Positions 1-6,450 of a stretch of DNA of 6,466 nucleotides are shown in pieces. This DNA is from Halobacteria archaeon (lineage in GTDB: Archaea > Halobacteriota > Methanoliparia > Methanoliparales > Methanoliparaceae). Where the stretch lies: contig DUJX01000004.1 in the NCBI GenBank assembly GCA_013329575.1, positions 1 through 6,466 on the forward strand. The letters run 5' to 3'. The notes below the pieces were generated by a model. The model did not search any database, was not told where the DNA came from, and saw only the letters and a list, made by a program, of their open reading frames with translations. Numbering within the stretch: the stretch's first letter is position 1; every line of letters begins with the position of its first letter. The position numbers were made by a program, and so were the translations under genes.

Positions 1-8
1 TTATAAGT

Positions 9-1253
9 GTGGCATTGAACAATTTTGAAGAATTTGAAGAAGTAAAGAAATGGCTTAGTACAGTTAAAGAGGGAAGCAAGAAAAGTTACCTTTCTGGGTT
101 CAGGCTCTATGTTGAGTTCAGAGGAAAAAACCCAGAAGAATTGATAGATGAGATCGAAGGGGATAGAGAGAAGACAAGGCGGGAGAGAGGAAAGCCAGAA
201 GAGATGCTGGAGGATTTCTACGAGTATTTATTGAACGACTTCGTGACAAGAAGAGAAGTAAACGGAAAAAAGAGGGACGGTCTCTCAAAGAACCTTGCCG
301 CAATGTATGTGGCAGGAATAAGGAGTTTTTATAGAAGGAACGGCTATCCATTGATGTCAAAGTCGAAGAGAGGCGTCTCAAAGAAGGAGAACAGGAAAAT
401 GAGCATGACACCAAAACTTGTAAAGAAATTGGTCGATCATGCAACCACTTTGAGGGATAAGGCAATAATCTTATTCATGTTCCAGGGAGGATTCGACGTA
501 TCTACGTTATCTTCTCTAAATTATGGTGATATTGCACGGGAACTCAAAGACGGAGAAGACCCGCTGATGATCACGGTCGTTAGGGAAAAGGAAGAGGTTG
601 AATATTTCACCTTCGTAGGTAAGGACTCAATAGACGCGATAACGGCTTATCTGGATGAAAGAAGACACAAAAGAGAGGAACTAACATATCAGTCCCCGCT
701 TTTCTTAAAAGAGGGAAAGATGAAACTAAAAGGCGAACGAATCACGACGAATCTTGTACAGAACATGCTTAGAGACGTGGCCGTATTATCGGGCGTTGTT
801 AGCGAAGAAGAGATGGATTCTGCGGATATGAATCCAGCAAGACCGCATGCTTTGAGAGCAGGGTTTTCTACGGTTTTAAGGCTGAACGGTTTCTCTGATG
901 TCTTAGTAGAATTTATGTTGGGGCATTCTGTCCCATACGGTGGTGCTTACCTCATACCTCCGCCTGAAAAGATAAGAGAGATGTACAGAGAAATAGAACC
1001 GCAGTTATCTATAAACGAGGCAACGAAGAGCGTATCTGATCTGGAGAGAAGGATGGAAGAGAAGATGAAAATACATATGGAGATATTAGAGGATCAGCAG
1101 AACGAGATAAAAGAACTGAGAGATGAACTGAACAAAACGAGGGGACTTCTAACGTTCATAGAGGCGAATGGAATGGAGGATAAGGTTAACAGGCTGTATG
1201 AAATGATAAAATTGATGGATGAGCCAAAAATTAAGGAGATGCTGGAGAGATAG
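9..1253 (+). CDS. Archaeal-type tyrosine recombinase/integrase with C-terminal coiled coil
   Basis: Predicted site-specific DNA recombinase of the phage-integrase (tyrosine recombinase) family, 414 residues. Residues about 7-115 look like the helical core-binding domain (KSYLSGFRLYVEF, then YVAGIRSFYRRNGYP). Residues about 130-335 are the catalytic domain, with box II HALR (H280, R283), LGHS (H306) and the probable nucleophile Y314 in GGAYLIPP; Y310 and Y326 are less likely. The box I string is GGFDVSTLSSLNYGDI, so Asp163 sits where the first catalytic Arg is expected. K193 or K205 may be the beta-hairpin lysine. Residues about 341-378 form a charged heptad-like coiled coil, so about 100 residues follow the nucleophile, far more than in XerC/D. 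The start is GTG at the window edge; only 8 bp precede it, with no stop in frame, so the true start may lie outside. No att site or tRNA is visible. It is the only clearly intact recognisable gene in the window. Family assignment is firm; activity and substrate are unknown. Confidence 0.9.
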   Translation: MALNNFEEFEEVKKWLSTVKEGSKKSYLSGFRLYVEFRGKNPEELIDEIEGDREKTRRERGKPEEMLEDFYEYLLNDFVTRREVNGKKRDGLSKNLAAMYVAGIRSFYRRNGYPLMSKSKRGVSKKENRKMSMTPKLVKKLVDHATTLRDKAIILFMFQGGFDVSTLSSLNYGDIARELKDGEDPLMITVVREKEEVEYFTFVGKDSIDAITAYLDERRHKREELTYQSPLFLKEGKMKLKGERITTNLVQNMLRDVAVLSGVVSEEEMDSADMNPARPHALRAGFSTVLRLNGFSDVLVEFMLGHSVPYGGAYLIPPPEKIREMYREIEPQLSINEATKSVSDLERRMEEKMKIHMEILEDQQNEIKELRDELNKTRGLLTFIEANGMEDKVNRLYEMIKLMDEPKIKEMLER

Positions 1254-1257
1254 GCTG

Positions 1258-1277
1258 TTTTAGTCGTCATTTTCTTT
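1258..1277 (+). terminator. T-rich tract just after the recombinase stop
   Basis: A run of thymine-rich sequence (TTTTAGTCGTCATTTTCTTT) starts 5 bases after the recombinase TAG, inside the 90-bp gap between convergent genes. Archaeal RNA polymerase commonly terminates at oligo-T tracts without a hairpin, which would suit this position. I found no convincing stem-loop, and T-rich stretches are common in this AT-rich window, so the call is tentative. Confidence 0.3.
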
Positions 1278-1343
1278 CAAAGTTCTAATTTACACAAACG
1301 ACCGTTTTCAAATTTAGGCTTTTTAGAGACTATTCAGAATATC

Positions 1344-2129
1344 TCAATTTTCATCATCTATCTTTTCTTGAGATGGCACTTCACTTTTGTCATCTATCCA
1401 TTCCAGCAACGAATGTAACGCCTTTTCCATAATTATGCCCCGATTATCATCATTTGTTAAATAAAGGTATTCTTCCCAATATCTCTTTGCATCAGTGATA
1501 TCGCAAATCCCTGCTTTTTCAACATCTTCTGGCGTCTTACCTTCCTCAAACATAAAGAATATCTTTAATTCATTGTTCAAACTCAAATGTGAAGAATAGT
1601 CATCAGGTATATACTCATATTCCTCATTCGAATATTCTTCATCTAATTCTAAATTCGGATTCGAAAGAAGTTCTTTAACATTTTCGATAAGTATACCTTC
1701 ATTCTCATCGCTTTCCATGTCATATTCTTCTTTTTCTACCTTTTCTCCCTCTTCTATAATATTTATGCCCTCTTTCATATCGTTTTGTATCTGAAAATAT
1801 TTTTCTTCAAAATATTTCGTTTGAAGATACTGAGGTCCATAAATTATTCGTTTGAAGGTCTCCATTCTTTTTTTCTCATCTTTAATTCCAAGGCAGTTGT
1901 ATATGTTATGATACGTGCGCTGTATCAAAATGGTGTTATATGAATAGATCTTCTTCTCAACCATATCCAAATTCTCTATCAATCTTTTATTGTTAGGATC
2001 TTTCATAAGATCGTTCATCAATGAATACTTACAAAATAGGCAAAGGGAAATCTCCCTCTCGATCATCGTCTTAATCTTCTCCAAATATTGTTTATCTTTG
2101 TTGTTTTGGAGATTAGTTGCAGATCCCAT
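1344..2129 (-). CDS. Acidic protein of unknown function with possible C-terminal helix-turn-helix
   Basis: I do not recognise this 261-residue protein. It is rich in Glu, Asp, Lys, Asn and Tyr, with no signal peptide or membrane segment. Residues about 10-120 look helical and include a CLFC pair (C30, C33) with no visible partner pair, so a metal site is unproven. Residues about 125-180 are very acidic and low in complexity. Residues about 187-222 read like a helix-turn-helix (FEEGKTPEDVEKAGICDITD then AKRYWEEYL), which would suggest DNA binding; this is an inference from pattern only. The ATG lacks a clear ribosome-binding site. The frame stays open for 32 more codons upstream, to a TAG at 2226-2228, without a start codon, and that stretch (for example ICQIDDLFYSAYPSEDDTID) has the same acidic flavour, so the gene may have lost its true N-terminus. 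It lies convergent to the recombinase and ends in TGA. Confidence 0.6.
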   Translation of the reverse strand: MGSATNLQNNKDKQYLEKIKTMIEREISLCLFCKYSLMNDLMKDPNNKRLIENLDMVEKKIYSYNTILIQRTYHNIYNCLGIKDEKKRMETFKRIIYGPQYLQTKYFEEKYFQIQNDMKEGINIIEEGEKVEKEEYDMESDENEGILIENVKELLSNPNLELDEEYSNEEYEYIPDDYSSHLSLNNELKIFFMFEEGKTPEDVEKAGICDITDAKRYWEEYLYLTNDDNRGIIMEKALHSLLEWIDDKSEVPSQEKIDDEN

Positions 2130-2171
2130 ATCTATCGTATCGTCTTCAGACGGATAGGCTGAATAGAATAG

Positions 2172-3269
2172 GTCATCTATTTGACATATCTCACTGGAAG
2201 CAGAATATTTCTCTATCGTACTATACTAAAACGCATTATATTTGAACTACCTCTTGATATAACTTTAGGAATAATTCCATATTTTACAAGGGGAACTTTC
2301 AATGTAATATGTCCAAATCCATTATCAACTTCATAGGGATTTGTATCAGCCTATACGGCTCACGAACTTGGAGGTTATGTTGTCATACCATCAAAGACGT
2401 TTGCTCCAATTTACAACCCCCACGAGGTTTTAGAGCTGATCGATAAATATAAAATAAAGTGGCTAACACTGGCAGCAGATATGGCGGGTGGTAACCAAAT
2501 TTTGGACGTTCTGGACAAGGAACCAGACCGTTACAGTCTCGATTCCTTGGTACTATGGACTACTGTAGCTATTTTTGCTGATGTCAATTATAGAAAAATG
2601 ACAATGGATCTTAATAAGCAGATTATAGGAATCGATCGTATTGGATCTACCGATCCAGGAATTGAAGCAATGGCTCTCTATTTTTCTCCAGATGATGAAG
2701 AATGTTCAAAAGCTATCTATGATCTAAGTCCACGTGTCTGCATTGTGGATGAAAAGAGTAAGAAGGTTAAAATGGGTGAGTTAGGCAAAATAATCAAAGA
2801 TGCTGATTGGACCTCGCTACGCTATTATAAAGATGAAAATCCGAACAAGAAAACTTTTAAAGAGATTGATGGAAAAAGATGGTTTATTTGTGATGAAGAA
2901 GGAACAGTTGTTGAAGGAAACCGTTTCATTATTACCAAAGGAGCGGTGCCTGTAAAAATAGGTGGTAAAGAAGTTAGGGTACAAAAGATAGATAATACAA
3001 TTGGTAAACATCCGGCAATAAAGATAGCAGGAAGTATAGGTATTCCAGATGAAAAACTAGGAGAAAGAATTATGACTGCTGTTGAATTGAAAGAAGGAGA
3101 GAAGACAACAGAAGATGAGATAAAAGAATTCTGTAAAGGAAAGATGGAAGAATACGAAATACCAAAACATATTGTCTTTTTAAAAGAGAATGAAATACCT
3201 GTAACTCGATATGGAGTGGTACGTTATGGGCCATTAAAGAATATGTTGAAAGAAAAAGGTTATCTATAA
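2172..3269 (+). pseudogene. acsC: C-terminal part of a divergent AMP-binding acyl-CoA synthetase (5'-truncated)
   Basis: Remnant of an acyl-adenylate-forming (AMP-binding) protein. One frame reads from about 2172 through PYFTRGTFNVICPNPL, an in-frame TAG at 2334-2336, then GFVSAYTAHELGGYVVIPSK and on to the TAA at 3267. The stretch starting at ATG 2481 is open for 262 codons. The P-loop-containing N-terminal half is absent. GSTD (residues 55-58 from that ATG) stands where the usual YGxTE motif lies. The C-terminal subdomain is clear (GIPDEKLGERI, then EDEIKEFCKGKMEEYEIPKH). Key residues are missing: the SGD-type ribose-binding motif is absent near residues 133-140, and in PVTRYGVVRYG Val246 takes the place of the catalytic Lys. 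The copy may thus descend from an already divergent or inactive paralogue rather than having lost these sites after truncation. Its stop overlaps the old start of the dehydrogenase, which suggests a former operon. The 5' limit is uncertain; clear similarity starts by about 2260. Confidence 0.75.
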
Positions 3270-4123
3270 AGAAGATTGGGGCTATAGGCACAGGTATAAT
3301 GGGTTCTGGGATTGCACAGGTTGCTGCACAGGTTGGTTCACTGTTTCGATGGTGGATGTTGAAAACAAGTATATTCAGAATGCATTTAATGTAATAAAAA
3401 ACAGTTTAGAAAGATTTGTCAAAGCAGGGAAGATTACGGAAAATCAAAAGAATGAAATAATTGGGAGAATAAGAGGAACAAATGATCTGAAAGATGCTGT
3501 AAAGGATGCAGACATTGTCATTGAAGCTATTCCGGAAGAGATGGATCTAAAAAAGCGGGTATTTAAAGAATTGGATGAATATACACCTGATCATACAATA
3601 CTTGCGACGAACACTTCTTCTTTAAGCATAACTGAGATTGCTTCTGCAACTAAAAGACAGGATAAGGTTATTGGCACTGCATTTTTCCAATGCAGTGCCA
3701 ATGATGGAGATGGTTGAGATCATAAAAAGTCTTGATACATCAGATGAGACGTTAAATATCGCAATAGACCTTTCGAAGAAGATGAGTAAAGAGCCGATAA
3801 TCTGCAATAAAGATTCGCCTGGGTTTATAGGTAATAGATTCTTCCCTTTGTTTATAAATGAGGCGATATACACCTTAATGGAGGGTATTGCTACAAAGGA
3901 GGACATAGATAAGGCAGCTAAGATAGGTTTACATCACCCGATAGGACTGCTTGAGTTGTGCGATTTCATGGGGTTGGATACGATACTACACGTCTTGGAA
4001 TATCTGCACAGCGAACTCGGTGAGAAGTTTCGACCTTGTCCATTATTAAAGCAGATGGTAAGAGTCGGATATTTAGGAAGAAAGACAGGTAGAGGATTCT
4101 ACACCTACGCAAAAGAGAGATGA
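3266..4123 (+). pseudogene. hbd: 3-hydroxyacyl-CoA dehydrogenase, full length but frameshifted twice
   Basis: NAD-dependent oxidation of 3-hydroxyacyl-CoA to 3-oxoacyl-CoA, the third step of beta-oxidation (or its reverse in butyryl-CoA formation). Once two one-base errors are repaired the product is 285 residues, the usual size of single-domain Hbd/PaaH enzymes (about 280). It starts KKIGAIGTGIMGSGIAQVAA, with the Rossmann GxGxxG at residues 8-13. One base is missing near 3338, where GGTTCACTG should read GGT TAC ACT G (giving GYTVSMVDVE). One G is extra at 3679; removing it restores GTHFSNAVPMMEMVE with the catalytic His and Glu. NTSSLSITE, SPGFIGNR and the ending GRKTGRGFYTY are intact. 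The start codon is ATA at 3266, probably a mutated ATG. The gene follows acsC with a 4-base overlap, as expected of a coupled fatty-acid operon. With three lesions, no functional enzyme is expected unless the sequence is in error. Confidence 0.88.
3670..3702. repeat. Perfect 14-bp inverted repeat with 5-base loop, at a frameshift
   Basis: The arms ATTGGCACTGCATT (3670-3683) and AATGCAGTGCCAAT (3689-3702) are exact reverse complements around the loop TTTCC. It lies inside the dehydrogenase pseudogene, spanning the codons for the catalytic-His region. The extra G that shifts the frame (3679) pairs with C3693; without it the arms would be 13 pairs with one bulged C. No T-run follows, so a terminator role is unlikely. 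Confidence 0.9.
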
Positions 4124-4126
4124 TAG

Positions 4127-4995
4127 ATATGGATTATTTTATCTTTGGCCTTAAGGCCACCCAAGTAATACAATAAGCTAAACATCATTACAACAAGTTT
4201 AAGATATTCTTGGAAAGGTACTCAGGGAGCCTCCGCTATATCACTTAAAGCGTAACTAAATGTGTCAAAATAGTTTACATTCTTTGGTACTCCGGTCGTC
4301 CCAGCAGTGTATGGATTTAATGCGAGAATAAATTCTGTATTCGGCATCTCATCGGATGATTTTGAGATTAAATCTTCGTATAGGATCATGCCTTCCGGTG
4401 CTCTCTCTCCGACTACGATAAAATGTTCAACTGTCTTTAACCGATCTTTAATCGAAAGTATTATTTCTATAAGTTCTTCATCGAATATCAAAGCCTTTGG
4501 ACTTGCCCTGTTTATAACTTCTGTCAATTCTTCCTCTCTCATATGCCAGTTCAAAAATGGCATTGGACAACCTATGAGAGAGCCTGCAAGAAATGATTCC
4601 AAGAATTCATTTCCATTATAAAGCAACTCGGCAAATTTATTTTTTGGTTTTAGTCCCAAACTCTGTAATCCATTTCCCAATATGAATACTCTCTCTTTAA
4701 CTTCTTTCCAAGTAAACTTCTTATCTTCTGTAATTATTGCCTCTCTCTCTCCAAATATCTCCCACATAGATATGAATAAATTTGGAGCGATTTTATTCAA
4801 TTTGAAGTTTGAAAGACTCGTTAAACTGTTCACAAATCCTGTTCTTCGTACCTTATTTAGAAGAATGGAAACGATATTCTCCGATTCCAACTGCCTTACT
4901 AAGGTTGCTAAAAGTCCCCAAGTCTGTTCCATCCTCAACAAATCTGGTAGTGCTTTCAAAGTGTTTACAAGACTTTTTTCTACTTTTTCACTCAT
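4127..4995 (-). pseudogene. acsB: N-terminal half of an AMP-binding acyl-CoA synthetase (3'-truncated)
   Basis: N-terminal half of an enzyme that would activate a fatty or other carboxylic acid to its CoA thioester through an acyl-adenylate. Residues 1-70 are a helical leader. Residues 84-120 are the typical EAIITEDKKFTWKEV and LGNGLQSLGL region. FLAGSLIGCPMPFLN and ASPKALIFDEEL follow. The phosphate-binding loop is YTAGTTGVPK (residues 229-238). The first stop is TGA at 4222-4224 after SDIAEAP, but the same frame continues in family-like sequence (VPFQEYLKLVVMMFSLLYYL, then GGLKAKDK) to about 4135, so the stop is probably a nonsense mutation. Everything downstream (LFH box, GxTE, GD and catalytic Lys) is missing, and the frame runs into the antisense 3' end of the dehydrogenase. 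The ATG directly abuts the acsA stop, so the two were likely an operon. The product would be inactive as it stands. Confidence 0.82.
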
Positions 4996-5945
4996 TTATT
5001 TGCCCCCATATTTTTCTTTAACTTTTCTTCTCAATACCTTACCTACAGCAGTTACAGGTAAATCTTCAACAAATACAACGGATTTTGGTACCATATAACC
5101 GGCCATTTTTCCTCTACAGAACGCCTTTATTTCCTCCTCTGTTGCAGATTCTCCCCCTTTTAGTTGAACAACCGCTCTAACTGCCTCACCCCATGTCTCA
5201 TCTGGTACTCCAAAAACACATACCCTCTCTATCTTTGGATGTTCATCCAAGATATGTTCCAGCTCATCCGCATATACCTTCTCACCTCCCGTGTTTATGC
5301 ATTCCGATCCCCTTCCAACCAAATGAATATCATCATCCTCGTCTATATAACCAAAGTCGCCGCTATGGAACCAACCTCCCCTCATCGCTTCGGCTGTTTT
5401 TTTAGCATCTTTGTAGTATTCTTTCATCACCGCTCCGCCCCGATATAGTATATCTCTTCTATCTCACCAGGCTTTACATCCTCCCCTTTTTCGTTTACTA
5501 TACGTGTTTCTTGTATAGGTCTCCCAACCGATCTATCCTTTAGCTTGCCTCTTGCTGTATCAAACCTGAACGTTGCTGCAGGTGTCATTTCGGTCTGTCC
5601 AAATATATCCCAAATGATAGCACCCGGAAAGTACTTAAGCATCCTTTCTTTCATCTTGGCGGGGTTAACTCCACCCCCCGTTACCAGTACCAATACAGAA
5701 CTTCTGTCATATTTATCAAATTCCACAGAATCCAAGTGATCTAACACTTTTTTCCAGGCGGTTGGCGTATTAGAAAAGAATAATGGTTTCTCTCTATCAA
5801 GCATTTCCATTACCTTTTCTGGACTAAAACTGACCATTTCAGGGAAGAGCCAAGACCAACTAATTCCTAACATCGGACCAAGCATCATATTGGGGAAATA
5901 GGCATCATGAAATAATTGGAATCCCGTCCATACTCGTTTGAAAAA
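4996..5945 (-). pseudogene. acsA: C-terminal half of an AMP-binding acyl-CoA synthetase (5'-truncated, one frameshift)
   Basis: C-terminal half of an acyl-CoA synthetase with well-kept motifs. Reading leftwards on the minus strand: VWTGFQLFHDAYFPN (about 5935-5890), the adenine-region VTGGGVNP, IWDIFGQTE (GxTE motif), then GWFHSGDFGYIDED (ribose-binding Asp), HLVGRGSECINTGGEKVYAD (hinge), and PVTAVGKVLRRKV with the catalytic Lys. It ends at TAA 4996-4998. The frame breaks near 5432: GGGGCGGAGCGGTGATG needs one extra G to read GAEAVMKEYYKD, so a one-base deletion is likely. The P-loop half is absent; the frame meets a TGA at about 5946-5948, where formyltransferase-like sequence takes over. 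All catalytic residues of this half are present, so inactivation looks recent. The next gene, acsB, begins on the base after the stop. acsA and acsB cannot be two halves of one split gene in this order, because the C-half comes first. Confidence 0.85.
5003..5007 (-). promoter_or_regulatory. Possible ribosome-binding site of acsB
   Basis: A GGGGG run on the minus strand lies 7 bases before the acsB ATG (4995-4993) and inside the last codons of acsA. Position and purine content suit a Shine-Dalgarno-like site for a downstream gene in an operon and support this ATG as the start. It may also simply be Gly codons of acsA. Confidence 0.35.
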
Positions 5946-6397
5946 TACTCATAACCACCACCGCATCTGCCTACAAACTCCTCGGTATCAATAACATCAT
6001 CTTTTTCAGACATTCTTGATTTTCCTTTGCTCCAATCAAATATTCTGGTAAACGGGACTGACAGAATGTCTTGTCTTATCCTTATTGAGACTTCCCAGAA
6101 AAAATCATTAATCTGGTCTTTTAAACTCTTTTTCTTATTGTAACTCTTCCAGAACTGTAGCACCACTCCATCGTTGCCATCGGGCGTATCCTTTTTATCT
6201 ATTCATCTCTCAATACCTTCTTCTATTCTATTTACAACAACCGATGGTGTGGCAGTTACCCTATATGCCGCCAATCTAAGTGGATCCCCCTCAATAAAAG
6301 GATTTATTTTGTCTTTTTCATCGATTTCAACACAACGTGTAACCAAAATCCGTATAAAAATACCTTTAAATGCTTCTGCATATGTGTCTTCTATCAT
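5885..6397 (-). pseudogene. ftr: N-terminal part of an Ftr-like formylmethanofuran:H4MPT formyltransferase (3'-truncated)
   Basis: Ftr moves a formyl group between formylmethanofuran and tetrahydromethanopterin in methanogenesis and its reverse. Here a frame from ATG 6397 starts MIEDTYAEAF, matching the Ftr N-terminal IEDTxAEAF signature. It continues RILVT, LRLAAYRVTATPSVVVNRI and EEGIER, which line up with RVLIT and ATGFATSVI-AGIER of known Ftr. An in-frame TGA at 6205-6203 follows, probably replacing a Trp or similar codon, then KKDTPDGNDGVVLQFW, matching the ETPDGRPG stretch. RIRQDILSVPFTRIFDW and GRCGGGYEYF look like the next Ftr segments (QCVLTAPTTAVFD, then GDGYE). There are about 10 extra residues after RILVT, so it may be a paralogous Ftr-like branch rather than the housekeeping enzyme. 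The frame ends at TGA 5885, within the overlap with acsA; the true junction lies somewhere in about 5890-5945. The second half of Ftr is absent. Similar-looking sequence (DSINIAK) continues upstream of the ATG to about 6430 without a start codon, so the original start is unclear. Confidence 0.62.
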
Positions 6398-6440
6398 TTT
6401 AGCAATGTTGATACTATCACATCCTTTTAGCCATAATTTA

Positions 6441-6450
6441 TTTTATAAAA
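6441..6450 (-). promoter_or_regulatory. Possible archaeal TATA box upstream of the ftr remnant
   Basis: The minus strand carries TTTTATAAAA about 45 bases before the ATG at 6397. A TATA-box distance of about 25-27 bases would put transcription start near 6419, giving a leader of about 20 bases. The whole end of the window is very AT-rich, so a chance match is easily possible. Confidence 0.3.

Noticed and set aside
2334..2336. In-frame TAG in acsC as pyrrolysine
   Set aside because: TAG also ends the recombinase, no PYLIS-like structure or pyl genes are visible, and the neighbouring conserved residues (LFH) are also altered, which fits decay.
2817..3291. Open frames on the minus strand opposite acsC
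   Set aside because: They are antisense to synthetase sequence, with composition typical of shadow frames (Phe- and Ser-rich).
4147..4158. 12-bp palindrome GGCCTTAAGGCC between convergent genes
   Set aside because: It lies inside the acsB reading frame (Gly-Leu-Lys-Ala), has no loop and no T-run, and one palindrome of this size is not strong evidence for a regulatory or terminator site.
4307..5098. Open frames on the + strand opposite acsA and acsB
   Set aside because: They are antisense to clear synthetase coding sequence, have no recognisable motifs and are shadows of the minus-strand frames.
6203..6205. TGA at a likely Trp position in ftr as a sign of stop-codon recoding
   Set aside because: Other genes here use TGG for Trp, the orphan gene ends in TGA, and the other in-frame stops (TGA 4222, TAG 2334) do not fall at Trp positions. 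Simple nonsense mutations explain them better.
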